Origin: Dendrophyllia cribrosa | Taxonomy: Eukaryota; Cnidaria; Anthozoa; Scleractinia; Dendrophylliidae | Assembly (NCBI GenBank): GCA_024195265.1 | Contig: JAJLRJ010000004.1 | Location: 44,747,068-44,811,067, forward strand | Reading direction: 5' to 3' | DNA length: 64,000 bases | In this document: positions 12,535 to 24,496 of the stretch, piece by piece | Layout of the letters: every line of letters begins with the position of its first letter | How positions within the stretch are numbered: the stretch's first letter is position 1 | Notes under the pieces: generated by a model | Told to the model about the DNA's origin: nothing | The model's database searches: none | Seen by the model: only the letters and a program-made list of their open reading frames with translations | Program-made: the position numbers and the translations under genes

Positions 12535-15500
12535 TCACAATGGTGTGGTTGCTGGTGGCCGCACACATGACCTTGGCACAAAACCCTGTTCCTTGTTTGA
12601 AGGTGAATAAGCCCATATCCACCCCCTTCCATCCTTGAGTTTCATATCAGCATATATCCAGTCACCTTTATTCACAGTAAGTTCATTCACCCTCTTCCCT
12701 ATATAAGTATCAGTGCACACAAGTTCTTGTCCATAAAGTAAAAGCTCATTGGTGTTTCGACGCTGGCGGAATACATCTGTCTGATCACTGGGAGTAACAG
12801 GACTGGATCCATTTCTATTGGAGAGTGGCGTGACTAAGTAGAGTGGCTCTGTGAAAGAGCTTCTGCTGTGTGTTGATCTCACTGAGTCTGGAGTGGTTTC
12901 TCTATAGGAACTTCCCACTTGAGTTGATAATGGGGAAACTCTAGTCTCTGACAATGTTCTACTGCCATTCACAAGATGTTGGTTTGAGACTGGACTTGAA
13001 TCTAAATGAAATGAACATTAATAATACTTTTTTATTTAACATTTTAAAAATATGGTATCAGTAACAAATTATAAAACAAACTAGCATGTCATTGAATAAA
13101 ATCTCCAAAAACTGCATGTCACTGGTGTACAATAGCCCATTTCCGAGTTGCTCTTAACCTCCTTTTCAAACAGAGGCCAAGTGCAAAACCATTCATATGG
13201 ATATAAGTTTTATTTGCACGTGAAAGAAAACTCATTTATATGAATGGTTTTGCACTTGGCCTCGGTTTGAAAACGAGGCTAAGAACAACTCGGAAATGGA
13301 CTATTAAATTATGGCCAGACAACTGGAAATTATGAAAGTGTACAGTTGGTATATTTTCTGATCAAGTGAAGGTGGCCATTACTTCAAAACCTTCTGTTTT
13401 CTATACTATTGAACCCCTTGAAAATCAGCCTGCTTCACGCACTGTTGGTTTCACACCACGGTTTGAAAAAAGTTCGTCATGTGATCAAATTTTTGTTGAC
13501 CGCAAGTCGACCACAAGATCGGTAATGTTTAACTTGCGAAGAATGAATTTTAACTACATTGTATTATGCCTTCAAATACGGTAATATATTTCTTGAACTT
13601 AACTTTCTGTAGCTTGTAATTGAAAAGGAAGAACTTTTTTTCTAGGAAAGGTATTATCTGAGCACATTTGACGACTGCGAGTTAAAATTCATTCATCGGA
13701 AGTTTACCGGTTACCTGACATAACCGATCATGTTTTTGATTTGCGGTCAACAGAATTTTGATCGCATGATGAACTTTTTTCAAACCACAGAGTGAAACCA
13801 ACGGTGCGTGAAGCGGGCTGATTTTCAAGGCAATTTGAAAGGACGTCCGGGATCAATAGTATATAGAATGCAGTTTTGAGGTTGAAAGTGCTTTAATAAT
13901 TGTTAATGCAAATGCTGCTTATTAAAAGTACTAAATTTTGATGGTTGTTGGCGATCAGTGGCTAACTTTTAAAATTTATAAGAATTTTGTTGTATCTGAA
14001 ATAATCTGAAATTTTGGTCGCTTTCTCAGTGATCTTCATCAATGATTGAAAATATGTCATTGTGATAATGTGCTTTATTTTTGCCTCTTTATTGATGTCA
14101 ACAAATGTGAACTTGTCCAATATCATGATGGATTTACCTCATGCAGGCTTGGTCAGCAATATATATATTTCATATTGATGCCTAATACAGTTCCTGAATT
14201 TCCAAGAATTTGGTTTTACTTCAAGACAATATTTCCAAGGTGATATTGTGCCTTCTTTACAGTCTTTTAATATTTAATAAATGAGAAACCAAACGTTTTG
14301 TGATTCAAAAAGAAATTACCATAATTTTCTACGGACCTTAGGCAGGGGCGTGGCTACCTGTACGCACGTGCGTACCTTAAAAAGTCGAAAAGAAGAAAGA
14401 TTTGGGTCTTGAGGGTGGGGGGAGGAGGTGGGGGGAGGAGGTGGGGGGAGGAGGTGGGGGGAGGGGTGGGGGGAGGAGGTACAGCTGTAGGTGAAGTGTT
14501 TGAAAATTGATTGTGCATACCTACGAAAAAGTCCTGGCTACGCCCCTGTTAGGTGATATTTTATAAAATATAATAACATTTTTAAAGTGAATGTGAACAT
14601 TTTTTAAAGTCTTAAATAAACTGGCATGTAGCATAAGATTTACATGACTGCATAGAAAAACCTCAGTTTGAAAAGAAAGAATTATTTAAGATTCAATCAT
14701 TCTTTTTAGTTTTAGCATGACTATTATAAAATTTCACATTCCGGAAAACACTTAATCACTAATTGGCCACGAATGACATGCATGAAGTATTTTTCACTTT
14801 TCAATGCTCGAAATATTACATTCCATGTCAGTTAAATACAACTTAAACGAACTGCAATAATCGTTTTCGAGATAATCCAAACTTACAAAACAATCTTAGA
14901 TCTTGAGGTTATTTGTTTGCCAAGTTGATCTAGATTTTCAATTTGTTTATTAAAACTTTACAAAAGACGATTTAGCGCAAAACAATACCACTGGAAGCTA
15001 ATTATAGAGAATTCGAATAAGGACTCAGAAATCTGAGTCAAATCTGTTTCCCACTGTGAAACATTCTTAAAGAACACAGCACGTGTTAACTTCTCTCTTC
15101 ATTTCAACATACTTAACATCACAAATATTCAGAAGTGCTTTAATGATAGGTAATATTGATAACGACCTACCGCCATTTTGAAGTCTGTCATACGGAACGA
15201 GAAAATCTTTCGGAATAAATCCTTCAACTCCGTGAGAATTTGCCACCCAGAACCAATCCTTGTCATCCTTGTTCAAAACTCGAACTTTATCCCCTTTCAG
15301 AGCGTTAATATCGTTCTCATCACAAGCGATGAAATCAAATCTTACGATGTAATCACCGTAATTATTTTTCTTAAAACTAAACGCCGGTGCTGTGTCTGTT
15401 TGAACATGCAACGAGTCGAGAAATGAAGCGTTACGAAAATTATTCCTTTGTAGACCTTTCTGTTTTTCTTTTCTTTTCTCGTATTCTTCTTCCGCGACAC

Positions 15501-15930
15501 AGTACGTAAATGGAATAAATCCTTCTTTGCCATCGTTAGTTAAAATATAAATCCAGTCGGTTTCTTGGTACAAAGACTTGACATGTTGCCCTCGCTTCAC
15601 GGCGACCTCGTCTTCAACACACGGAATGAAGTCGTGCAGAACAACCATTTTTCGCGGCTCAAATTCGATCTCATTGTCTTCTTCTTCCTTGCCCAACTCC
15701 ACAAGTGAGTCTACACTGTTGCTGCCTGTAATTCGTCCTTTAGGATTTCCATCTCGAGTGCTATTTTTTTGTTCTTCATCTCGATACCCTGTCAAAGATT
15801 TGACAATCATGGTGAGACCAGCGTGTAAACAATGAAGTCATAAGCTTAAACGCTTTCAATCTCTGACTAAACTTGACTACTCACGTTTTCTTCGCCTCCT
15901 TGGAATTCTCATGGGACAAAAAAAGGCCAT
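12535..15930 (-). CDS. dlish: Three-SH3 adaptor, Dlish/vamana-like
   Basis: Exons on the - strand: 15930-15885, 15788-15171 and 13001-12535. Phases are 1 and 1 at the two junctions and the stop is TGA at 12537-12535; the product is 376 residues. It starts MAFFCPMRIPRRRR, and three SH3 domains lie near residues 63-112, 161-213 and 314-367. Each keeps the typical ALYDF-like start, the Trp of the ligand groove (less clear in the first) and a GFIP/GFVP end. Fly Dlish has the same short Cys-containing basic N-terminus and three SH3 domains. It is an adaptor that links Fat and Dachs at the cell cortex and is palmitoylated, so Cys5 is a candidate lipid site. The longer open frame starting at 15810 is replaced by the spliced start, which restores the conserved N-terminus. 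Orthology is inferred from layout and motif, without a search. Confidence 0.78.
13135..13301. mobile_element. Palindromic MITE, TA target duplication (family 1, copy 1)
   Basis: The 167-base near-perfect hairpin has ends of the type G(C/G)CCATTTCCGAGTT and TA on each side (13133-13134, 13302-13303). It lies in the 2.2-kb second intron of the SH3 gene. The same family is at 39404-39572. The TA duplication suggests mobilisation by a Tc1/mariner-type transposase. Confidence 0.85.
13406..13859. mobile_element. Foldback element of ~454 bp with TA target duplication
   Basis: Arms of roughly 160-180 bases (13406-13560 and about 13680-13859) are inverted copies of each other and are flanked by TA at 13404-13405 and 13860-13861. 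An open frame at 13366-13584 is an arm shadow. It is in the second intron of the SH3 gene. Confidence 0.75.
14343..14548. mobile_element. Short hAT-like element with 5-bp duplication TTAGG
   Basis: The ends are CAGGGGCGTGGCTAC and the imperfect inverse GGCTACGCCCCTG. TTAGG is repeated directly at 14338-14342 and 14549-14553. Inside is a G-rich minisatellite (about 14410-14480, GGAGGTGGGGG-type units). A relative with its own 5-bp duplication lies at 41406-41567. Confidence 0.75.
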
Positions 15931-18854
15931 GATCAAATAAATCTGCTGAAGAAAATGCGAAGATCTGCGTGAAACTTTGAACCTGCAATCAAAAGAATGT
16001 GTTGATGTGTACGGCGACGTATTGATCTGGGTCGAGTCTTTCTGTACGCTTGTGTCCCATGGGATTACTACTGGTGATTTGCTTAGGGGAGGGGAGGGGG
16101 AGAAAAGAGAGGGCGAGAAGCCGCTTCCTTATTGGCAGGTGGGGGCGCGGGAAATGTGGGGAAACAGCCGTGAATGGGTCGGGAAGTCAGCGCCTGCCGC
16201 CGTCCCGAATATAATTCAAATATAAACCGATGGCTCTTGGTTACGCATGGGCATTGCAATTCACTGAGCCTTTTTTGCCGTAATACTAGCCAAGCGAGCG
16301 TTTCAATTGTTTATTTCCCAACTTCAGAGTAATGTCCGAGTGATGTCAACAAGATGGATCCGGCATCGGAGTGACCTAGTTTAATGGTCTCTGAATTGAT
16401 CTCGTATTGTGTGTTAGCATCCAACTGGCTTTGTAACAGAAAACCCCCGTTTATTTCTGCATATGAACGGTTTATTTACCTCAAGTTCTAAATGACGTCT
16501 AAATGGTTTCTCAAACGGTGAGAGCTATATCAGTTGAAGTGGGCATTAAAAGAAATTTGGCCCGCTGTCACGCGGATTTTCCGAGGGCACTTAGCCCATT
16601 AAATGGAGCCTATATCATTATGGAAACTGCATGGTAGCATTTTCCCCCATTTTAATATATTTCTCCGCATTGTAAATAAACAGTCCTGACCGCCAGGCTA
16701 CACCGGGCTGCATAACTGGCACCCATGTTTTATTGGTCACTGTGTGACAAGCGGCAATCAAAGTAGACGATCAATTATGAGGTAATTATCTTATAACCGC
16801 ATGCGTTGTTAGATAATGGACTCGAGCCATTCAGAAAATTCAGAAACGTTATCAAAATAGCAACAAAATAAACATATCAATACAGGAGAAAATATATATT
16901 GATCAATGTTCAGTTGTTGTTGACGTTGTGCATGTAAGAGTGCCTGCACTTAAACCATATTTAATTATCCCGCCAGGTGTTGTGTACAGTAGACCGCTGC
17001 ATAGTTTTAGAATATTGTAATATTGGATATAGGTATAGGTTATATATTTATGGAGTATTTGGCATGATTATTGTACAACTACCGCCTGCATCGTTTATTC
17101 CAAGAGCGCGCAAGCCGCAAAACTTTCCGCGGAAACCTTCTTTTCCGTTACCGGCCGTGAATCATCATTATTGATTGCCGGTTGTTATAGTTAATACGTC
17201 AACTCGTTTAACGCGGACGCCCTTGTAAGGCGGACACCTCTCTAAGGCGGACATCAGTGATTGACTGGTGCTAGCTGAATTTCACTTGTTTGTCTGTAAC
17301 TATAAAACTCTCTATAAGGCGGACACCTCTCTAAGGCGGACATCTGCATACGCGCAATCAAAAGGACAGAAGAGAAAGAGAAAGTTTAAACCCATTGAAT
17401 AAGTATGAAACAATGTGGGAGTGAAAATAGTATAACACCCTGTCAATATGAGTTTGTTTCTGGACCGCAAACATTATTTGAGCACTTGCCGCGCTGGTTC
17501 CCAAAAGCAACAGACGAGCCATATTAGTTCATATGTCTTTACGTTCATCGCTTTTGGCGTTTTTTCTTAAGTCCTATTTTAAGATAATAAAGCAAGCTTA
17601 AAACAAGCTTCTAGCCTGATCATGAAAACACCGGCCTGTCCCCATGTATATATTTACGTCATTTCATTAAGTCCTGCACATGCGTGAAAGCTTATTCTTG
17701 ACTCGGTTACTTGTGTTCGCAGTGGGGTTTTCCATATTTTAAACATTTACACATGCGATTTGTGATACGATTTTTGTTGCGCTCACCAATGCAACTTTTA
17801 TCGCAAGTGTAAACTTTAGCGGCGATTTCTGTGCGATTTGGGTGCGACATTTGCATTGATTTGCTGTGATTTCCCTAACCTGCGATCAGGCGCCCTTTTT
17901 TTTCGGAGGGAAAGTCGGCGGAGAGCGGGGAGGGAAGAAACGAGCATCCGCCGACTTTCGCGCACTCGCGCTCTCCCGCTCCGAAAAAAAAGAGCGCCTG
18001 ATCGCAGGTTATGATTTCCGCGCCGCCAAGTTGCATCAGGTTTCGAACATGTCCGAAATAAAACCTTTGCGACATCGCGCGACAAATCGCTCCCAAATCG
18101 CACTGAAATCGCCGCTAGTTTCCGGGACTAGTTTTTTAATACACAGGCGATTTAAAGATGCAACTTGCGCGCGACAAAAATTGCACAAAAAACCGCCTGT
18201 GAAACGGGCATTTACTTTGGCTTTTAATACTCCCTTTATTCACCCATTGATGTAATCTAATCACGGCATCGACAATTCAGTGCACTTTTTAAAAACGTTT
18301 CATGTGGATTCATCTATTGTTATTCAGATAGTTCAATCGGTATATCTTAACCTAATCTAAATTGTAATTTTAGTATTAAACGTATTGTTGCCTCGAATAG
18401 ATTCAATTTCATGTAATTTTGGCTATATAAATATTTATTCTTCGAAGTATGCGTATTTTAAAAGTTCATTTGTTGCTGTAATGCTTTCTATATAGCTTGA
18501 AATCATCTGAAGATCTTTATCGTCGAATTCTTTTTAAGATCTTTTGTTGCTGGCGATACAATAACTTAGTGCTAAAAGGAACACGTTTTGAATCAATCTG
18601 TTTTGTGTTTACAATTTACTGGATCCTGTTGACAAACGTGCAAGAATAAATGTAAACCCTGATATACGGCCATGTTTTTTTACTGATCAAGTCAGTTAGC
18701 CTTCACTGAGTGAGTTGAAATCCCCCGCAGGTAAATAGGGTGTGTATGAATGGGATTTGCTTCATATACTTTAAATAAAAAACATTTGGGTTAATTAACA
18801 GGATAAAATTTGTTTCGAACTAAATGTTTCTCTATATTTCGTTTTCTGTTGTAG
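15931..18854. other. Intergenic region between SH3 gene and unrecognised gene
   Basis: This is the upstream flank of the SH3 gene (transcribed leftwards) and of the exon chain at 18.86 kb (transcribed rightwards), so promoters of both should lie here. No promoter motif could be assigned with confidence. At 17200-17345 a segment with GGCGGACACCTCTCTAAGGC occurs twice, possibly a decayed pogo-type element. Confidence 0.5.
17878..18009. mobile_element. MITE with ACCTGCGATCAGGCGC ends, nested in an older palindrome
   Basis: Inverted ends of about 30 bases, ACCTGCGATCAGGCGC plus an A/T run and TCGGA, are flanked by TA (17876-17877 and 18010-18011). The insertion splits a looser inverted repeat: GCGATTT(C)TGTGCGATTTGG at ~17822 pairs with its inverse at ~18090-18115. 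Three long open frames here are palindrome shadows. Confidence 0.8.
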
Positions 18855-18859
18855 CTCGA

Positions 18860-20484
18860 ATGTCCCTAGTCTCGATTTCCGCCGCTCTCTCGAGTCCGGT
18901 CTGTCAGCGGCTGGTAATCGAGCCTAAACGATGTCCCTCAATTAGCTGAGTTAAAACGTTTATTTATCCTGTGAGTCGCTTATAGACCTTATATTACTTT
19001 AACCGATAAATGGTTTATATTTTTCCAATTGCTTGAACACAGAAAATATATTATTAACATTTGAAAATTATCTGACTAAAAGAAGTAATTAACCAATGGG
19101 TATGTAATAACCATAAAAAGCCGTCAAAATGTACTTCGATCGCACTTCAGTTTCATACTTATCGGGTGTCAGTTTATTAATGCAATTTTTCTCTTATTAA
19201 GTTTCGCGACACGTTCGACGCTGATTTAATCTATGAACTTGATAAAAAATGTGAAAATTGGAGGCTTTCGATCAGGTAAAAATACAATGCCAAAGATAAA
19301 TAATTTATTGTACTATACTGTGTACTAAGCAAGCCAGTTTGCTACAGGCATGTGTAAATGTTTTAGATCATTTCCTTTTCAATCAGTTTTGCCATCTTGT
19401 TCCGCTACTTTCGGATTTCTATCTAGCGGTCTTGACACAAGACCCAAACAGAATTCGCAATCTGATTTAAAAGTAAGTGTTTTTGCCGGATATTGGATGA
19501 TCAGGTAATTTTGTTTGTTTTTATTATATCATATCATATTAGTGACTCAGATGACAACGATTCATAGGCCAGCTGTTTGCAGCAGTCTTCGTTAGAAAAC
19601 CTCGCTAGGTTGCTGACAACACTCGCCTCCAACGCTGCAATACTCTTACAACTCGATATACATCATCAGAAAAGACTGCTGAAATCGCGACTTACTAGAG
19701 ACAAGGTATGAGCTCTAAGCTACGCTTTTAATACTCTTTTTCTATATTATTTAGTAGTCATCAGACTAGACAGAATTATCTCAATAATGCATAGTGCATG
19801 CATAGCTGTCATCTTTAAATCTTGTGTCAGGTTCGGGGTTTGCTCCGTCGATCAACATGTACTTGGGTTAAATTGAAAACTTACGAAGTAGCTCTCCTAA
19901 GGCTGATTTTTTGTTAAAACGAATACCCGAGTTGTTAAGTGAAAAAAAAAACCCGAAATATTAATTAAACCGATCTTCAAACTGAAGTTGCTTCCTTTAA
20001 TTAAATGATGCAATATTTTAATTCTTAACATAAAACTGTTTTTCTCCGCAACGTGTTACTTCGAGGTCAATATTAACGAGATGCAACTGACTTGACCAAT
20101 GGGTAAAATAATTAATTTCATGACATGATTTAGTACATGAAGGTGATGAGCAAAAAAGGCAAGTGATTTGCCAGTTCACTGCCTCTTTTATCCGTTTGAG
20201 TTTTATTTTATCACTTGACGTTCGTTTTTTTTTGTAAAAAAATATGGCTGTAATAACGTTTGCATGATATGCATGCAGTTTGTGTACAATGTTCGAAAGA
20301 ACGGCCAGTCAGCGACGAGGGGTTAAAAGTTTTTTAAGTGGGGCTTACGAAGGTTTAGTGGTGCAGCAAAAACAGACTGACGAATCTATCGTCTATTTCT
20401 GTTTTGAAGGTTTCCGTAGAAAAACATGAGATAGACGAAAGACTTGCCTCTGTTCAGTTTTGTCACCGCGCAAGACTGAACCAG
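18860..20484 (+). CDS. Unrecognised multi-exon gene, five phase-compatible exons (partial)
   Basis: Proposed exons: 18860-18913 (ATG at 18860), 19202-19275, 19427-19472, 19583-19705 and 20410-20484. Each has AG before and GT after it, and the phases 0, 2, 0, 0, 0 join without a stop, giving ~124 residues so far. The first exon's acceptor at 18853-18854 implies a 5' untranslated exon. The exon at 19583 encodes a leucine-rich amphipathic segment (ENLARLLTTLASN, then LLQLDIHHQKRLL) that looks like a helix or coiled coil; its base composition is richer in GC than its surroundings. I do not recognise the family. The chain ends on an open splice donor, so more exons must follow. Chance joining of short open segments is the main alternative. 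Confidence 0.5.
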
Positions 20485-21228
20485 GTGTTATAACAACAAA
20501 ATTTGTTCAATCTTCATGAGTTACAAAATAATGTTAACAAAGCAACGATAACCAGTTCCTTTGTGTCACTTCTGTGGAGCATGTCATGAATAAAATGCGC
20601 TCTATTTTTCTCAAATCTATTCGGAATTCATCAAAGAAAACTGAACATTTTAAAATTTATTAGTTAAAATACGTTTAGCCTTGAAGTTCTATTGACCCCC
20701 GGATGTATTTAATTTCAGACCTCCGACTAAGTGGACGTTAATTTCAGTTCCAAAGTATATTTTGACTAGAGTTGGAACAGCACTGAGCTGTAAAAGAAAA
20801 AGTTAAATCCGCACAAAATTTTCATTGGAGACTCAAGTTAAGATTCTTAACTCTCGATCTCGTGTAGACTCAACTCTCAGCAAGCTTATTGACGGCTTAA
20901 TCCTGCGTTCTCGGATAGCTGTTTGAAACTATTTTGAAACTGTTTTGAAACACCATTTCTAGGTTATTACAACGAAACATCTGGAAAATTAAGCCGACAA
21001 AGCTTCCATTTATTTTGTTGTTTTTAATATTATATATTTGTCCATCTCTTAAGTTTCATAACATTACTTTGATGTTTTTCTAACATTTCATCCTGTATGC
21101 AATAATAATAATAATATGTTCATTGTGGGATTGCTTATAAATATAAATTCTTATTTCCATATATAGGGGCGCTTTCTGAAAGGGAGGGGGAGTGGCTTAT
21201 TTAAATGGCGGAGTTTATTAGAGAACTG

Positions 21229-21471
21229 GCGTGCGTTTCTCGAAACTCCCGAGGACTTTTCGGGCCCGAAAGCTATTTTTTAAACGTAGTTTCTAACGAA
21301 AGGCGTTGAAGTTTTTAGCCCACAAATCAGCTAAAATTGTGTAGTAAACGCAACATTTTATTGCTTAGCTTTCAAAATCAACAAAAACCGAATCTTTATT
21401 GGTAAACATTCTCACGTAACACAGCTTTTCGGGTCCGAAAAGTTTTCGGGACTTTCGAGAAACGGGCGCCT
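21229..21471. mobile_element. Inverted-repeat element with GCGTTTCTCGAAA ends
   Basis: The ends read GCGTTTCTCGAAACTCCCGA and, inverted, GCGCCCGTTTCTCGAAAGTC, followed by CTTTTCGG(G/A)CCCGAAA. It is a 240-base non-autonomous element; a diverged partial copy is at 11560-11710. No target duplication was assigned. Confidence 0.65.
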
Positions 21472-21592
21472 GGGCCGAGTTGTTCAAAGCCTAATTAGCA
21501 CTAATCCTGGATTAACTGTCAACAGAACATATGAGTTGTCATGGTAATTAACCCTGGATTAGCGCTAATCGTCCTTCGAACAACTCGGCTCT
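21472..21592. mobile_element. Palindromic MITE, GGGCCGAGTTGTTC ends
   Basis: GGGCCGAGTTGTTCAAAG is matched inversely by CTTCGAACAACTCGGCTC, with inner GCACTAATCC/GGATTAGCGC arms. It abuts the preceding element directly. Confidence 0.7.
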
Positions 21593-22403
21593 AAAGGGTT
21601 AACAGAAGCCTTCGGTATGCACCGTGTCAAATGTTTTGATTTCGTTTAGGTCTCGATAAAGTGAAATGTAAAAAGGTGCGGAAAACGTTTTACAAATTTG
21701 ACATGTAAAACTCAGTAACCTTGCAATGACGTCATTGAGCAAAGAACCCCTCAATGTCGTTGCAATTACGTACCACCTGTAGCTACTTTGAACAATTATT
21801 AATAACTTTGTCGGCTAAATGGTACTGTCTAACGTTTTTAACGTAAACCCGGATAATGCATGCCTGGAATAAATTTGATGTAACTTGACAATTTGCATTT
21901 GAAACGCTAAAAACGACAATGGTCATTTGATATGAGAAATGTCTTATATTTAGTTTTAAGTAATTTTATTTGGTGAAAATTTGCACCCCATTTCTAAGTG
22001 TTTCACCTGCCCCGAGGTTTTGACTACAGAGATTTAGGTGTTTGACCTATAGAGGGCGACAAAGCATGATTTATGTTATGTATAGGCCAGACTAGGCATA
22101 GATCAGTTTTGTAGATAAAAAATGGCTGTCGGAAAGTTTTGTAACACGGCTGGGCAATTTTGCTTGCCAGTTCTAATTTCTCTCATCTAGAAGGCTCCTA
22201 GAAATAAAAGATGAATCGTAAAAATACCCAACCGTACATTCAACTGAATAAACTCTTTATATCTCCGCTGATTAACCTCTTTTTGTAGACAGAGATTAAT
22301 TAATGAAATAATGAAAGCTGGTCATCTAGGACATATATGCATGCATTTTTTAAAGGTTCCCAAAAAATTGCTCAGAGAACAGAGCACTCAGTTACAAAAC
22401 TAA

Positions 22404-22648
22404 TACCCCATTCACACCAACGCTTAAACATGTTTAAATGTTGTTTAGTTTAAAACAGGTTTAGAAAAATACCTCCTAACCTCCCGTAATATTTGGAGTG
22501 AAATCTTTACTAAAAGAAACTTTATTGACTTTATTACCATTCCAGGTAGTTTGAGTCATATACATTTCAAAACGTTCAAGATAGAGGCTAAAACGTAGTT
22601 AAACTAAACAACATTTAAACATGTTTAACCGTTGGTGTGAATGGGGCA
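22404..22648. mobile_element. PIF/Harbinger-type MITE with TAA duplication
   Basis: It is 245 bases with arms T(A/G)CCCCATTCACACCAACG followed by CTTAAACATGTTTAAATG, and direct TAA on each side (22401-22403, 22649-22651). A 3-base TWA duplication is typical of PIF/Harbinger elements. Confidence 0.75.
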
Positions 22649-22776
22649 TAAGTTGTAAAGTTTTCAGGGCAGCCAGGACACACCAGCATTAACAGCCAAC
22701 GTAAAAATATTTATTGAGACATTTATAGTCTTTTGTGAGTTTTTATTTCGTCTTGCGGTAATTGTTTTTATTTCAG

Positions 22777-22872
22777 TACTTTCCCTGTTCAGAAACGCAG
22801 CTAGTCCTGTGCATGTACACACTCAGTTGGGCTGCCTGTGATCCGCTCATTAATAATTATCAACCAATTCTT
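22777..22872 (+). CDS. Weak candidate exon, phase 0-0
   Basis: Ninety-six bases lie between a good pyrimidine-rich acceptor (TTTTTATTTCAG) and GTAGAA, open in one frame for 32 codons. It would continue the upstream chain in phase, but its composition (Cys- and Trp-rich) does not resemble the helical upstream segment. It may be chance. Confidence 0.2.
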
Positions 22873-23037
22873 GTAGAATCGTTTTAATTTAGTGTTAATT
22901 TCCTTTTTTCCTGCGTCCGCCACGAATAGGCAAAAATGAAATTTTCAGTGTGCTAAGTTTACTAGTTACGTTTCGGAAGGCAGAACGCTGATAATGAATT
23001 GACTTCAAAGTTGAGAGAACTTGCTTTGCGTTTGCGT

Positions 23038-23230
23038 TAAAGGGGCACTGTCCCGCCAAAATAGCAAAATTTCGCTTTGCTTATTTCCACGTTCACCAAA
23101 TGCCACCAAATATGCAACTTGGTTGGATAAAAAGATTCTAAAGAGCAAAACAAAAGCAGAAGTTTGAAGATAAAGTGCAGGATTGCAAGGATTGAAGTGG
23201 ATTACTGTTCATGAAATTTCAGTGATTAAT
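23038..23230 (+). repeat. Interspersed repeat, copy 1 (GGGGCACTGTCCCGCC start)
   Basis: It shares with 45583-45775 the start (GGCACTGTCCCGCC), the motif GCCACCAAATAT and the segment GATAAAAAGATTCTA and AAAGTGCAGGATTGCAAGGA. A third copy lies inverted at about 46955-47110. It has no coding capacity. Confidence 0.75.
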
Positions 23231-23675
23231 AATATACATGCAAAACTTTCTGCATTCTGATTGGCTGAGAGAATGTCAATTAATCCCAAACAGTGCAGAA
23301 AGTTGAAATTGAGTGCAAAAAGGTGAAATTGAGTGCAAAAAGTTGAAATTAAAATGATTGACAGTTAGGATAGCTGAACAGATTTCGAGCCATGCAGAAA
23401 CAAAATGGCGGACACAAATTAAACAAGATTCAAACAGTATAACGGAATTTTAATAGAAAACAGACAAAAGTTCTAATTACTGAGAAATACTAGGAGATTT
23501 GAGAAAAAAAGGACACGAGTACAAGTCAACAAAGAAAACGAAGCGGAGAATCAATGAGGCGCCTACGAAAACCCGTGATGAATTTTACGCTGGAGTTAAA
23601 ACAAATGCTAACCTAAGAATCTAATTAAACAATGTAATTACAATAGACAATAACTGTTTACGTTTAAAATAGAAA

Positions 23676-24460
23676 GAACAAGGAGCCCGATGGGCTTCGA
23701 AACTGGCTCGTTTGGTCTCAGTTTCCACCCGGTTTTCATTTTGGAGTTTTATATCAGCAAGCCACAATATACAATCTAGAATCTATCAATATGCACAGTC
23801 CAATCCACATTTACATTCCACAGCCCGCTTCAAGCAAGCACTCCTTAGGGACGGACCATTTTATTGTTAAGAGGGGGGGGGGGGGGGGGGGTTGGGCAAT
23901 TACTAAAAACAAATTTCCTGCACAGCAAAAGTAAAGAAAAAATAATGCACAGCGAGCAAAAGGAAAAAAGGTATGGAGCAATCCCGAAAAAGATTCTTGC
24001 ACAACATCAAGACGGGAAAAAAATTCAAGATCAGAAAAATTGCCCAACACCGCCACCTGCCCCAACCCACCACCCCACACCCCCCTTTAGTAGGCTACAG
24101 TTTCAGGTCTATATTTTTTTCTCTGATCGGCTTGGTACTGTTAGAAAAAAACATAAGTTTAGAACTTTGTATATTTTTTTCGCTTTAAAATCCTTGAAAC
24201 CACCTACTACAAGGAATCAGGATTGTTTAAACACGGGCATTTTGGAGAATCGGTGATGGGGTTTCGAATAAATTAACAATATCAACACGATCGATCAAAT
24301 AGCGTGACATGAATACGAGATGTGTGGAATTTGAACGTGACTGCACGGAGTAATGCTTGAGAATTGTTTACTCAGCAGTTCTGTGACGTGCCGGGACGTG
24401 TTATATTCAACGATTTATTAACTGGCTCGTCGCTCTGCGACGAGTCAGTTCTTAAAATAC

Positions 24461-24496
<36 letters not shown>

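Noticed and set aside
19831..19915. Alternative terminal exon after 19705 (acceptor TCTTGTGTCAG)
   Set aside because: It is in phase and ends at a stop, but the exon at 20410 also fits and encodes more protein-like sequence; it cannot be decided from sequence alone.
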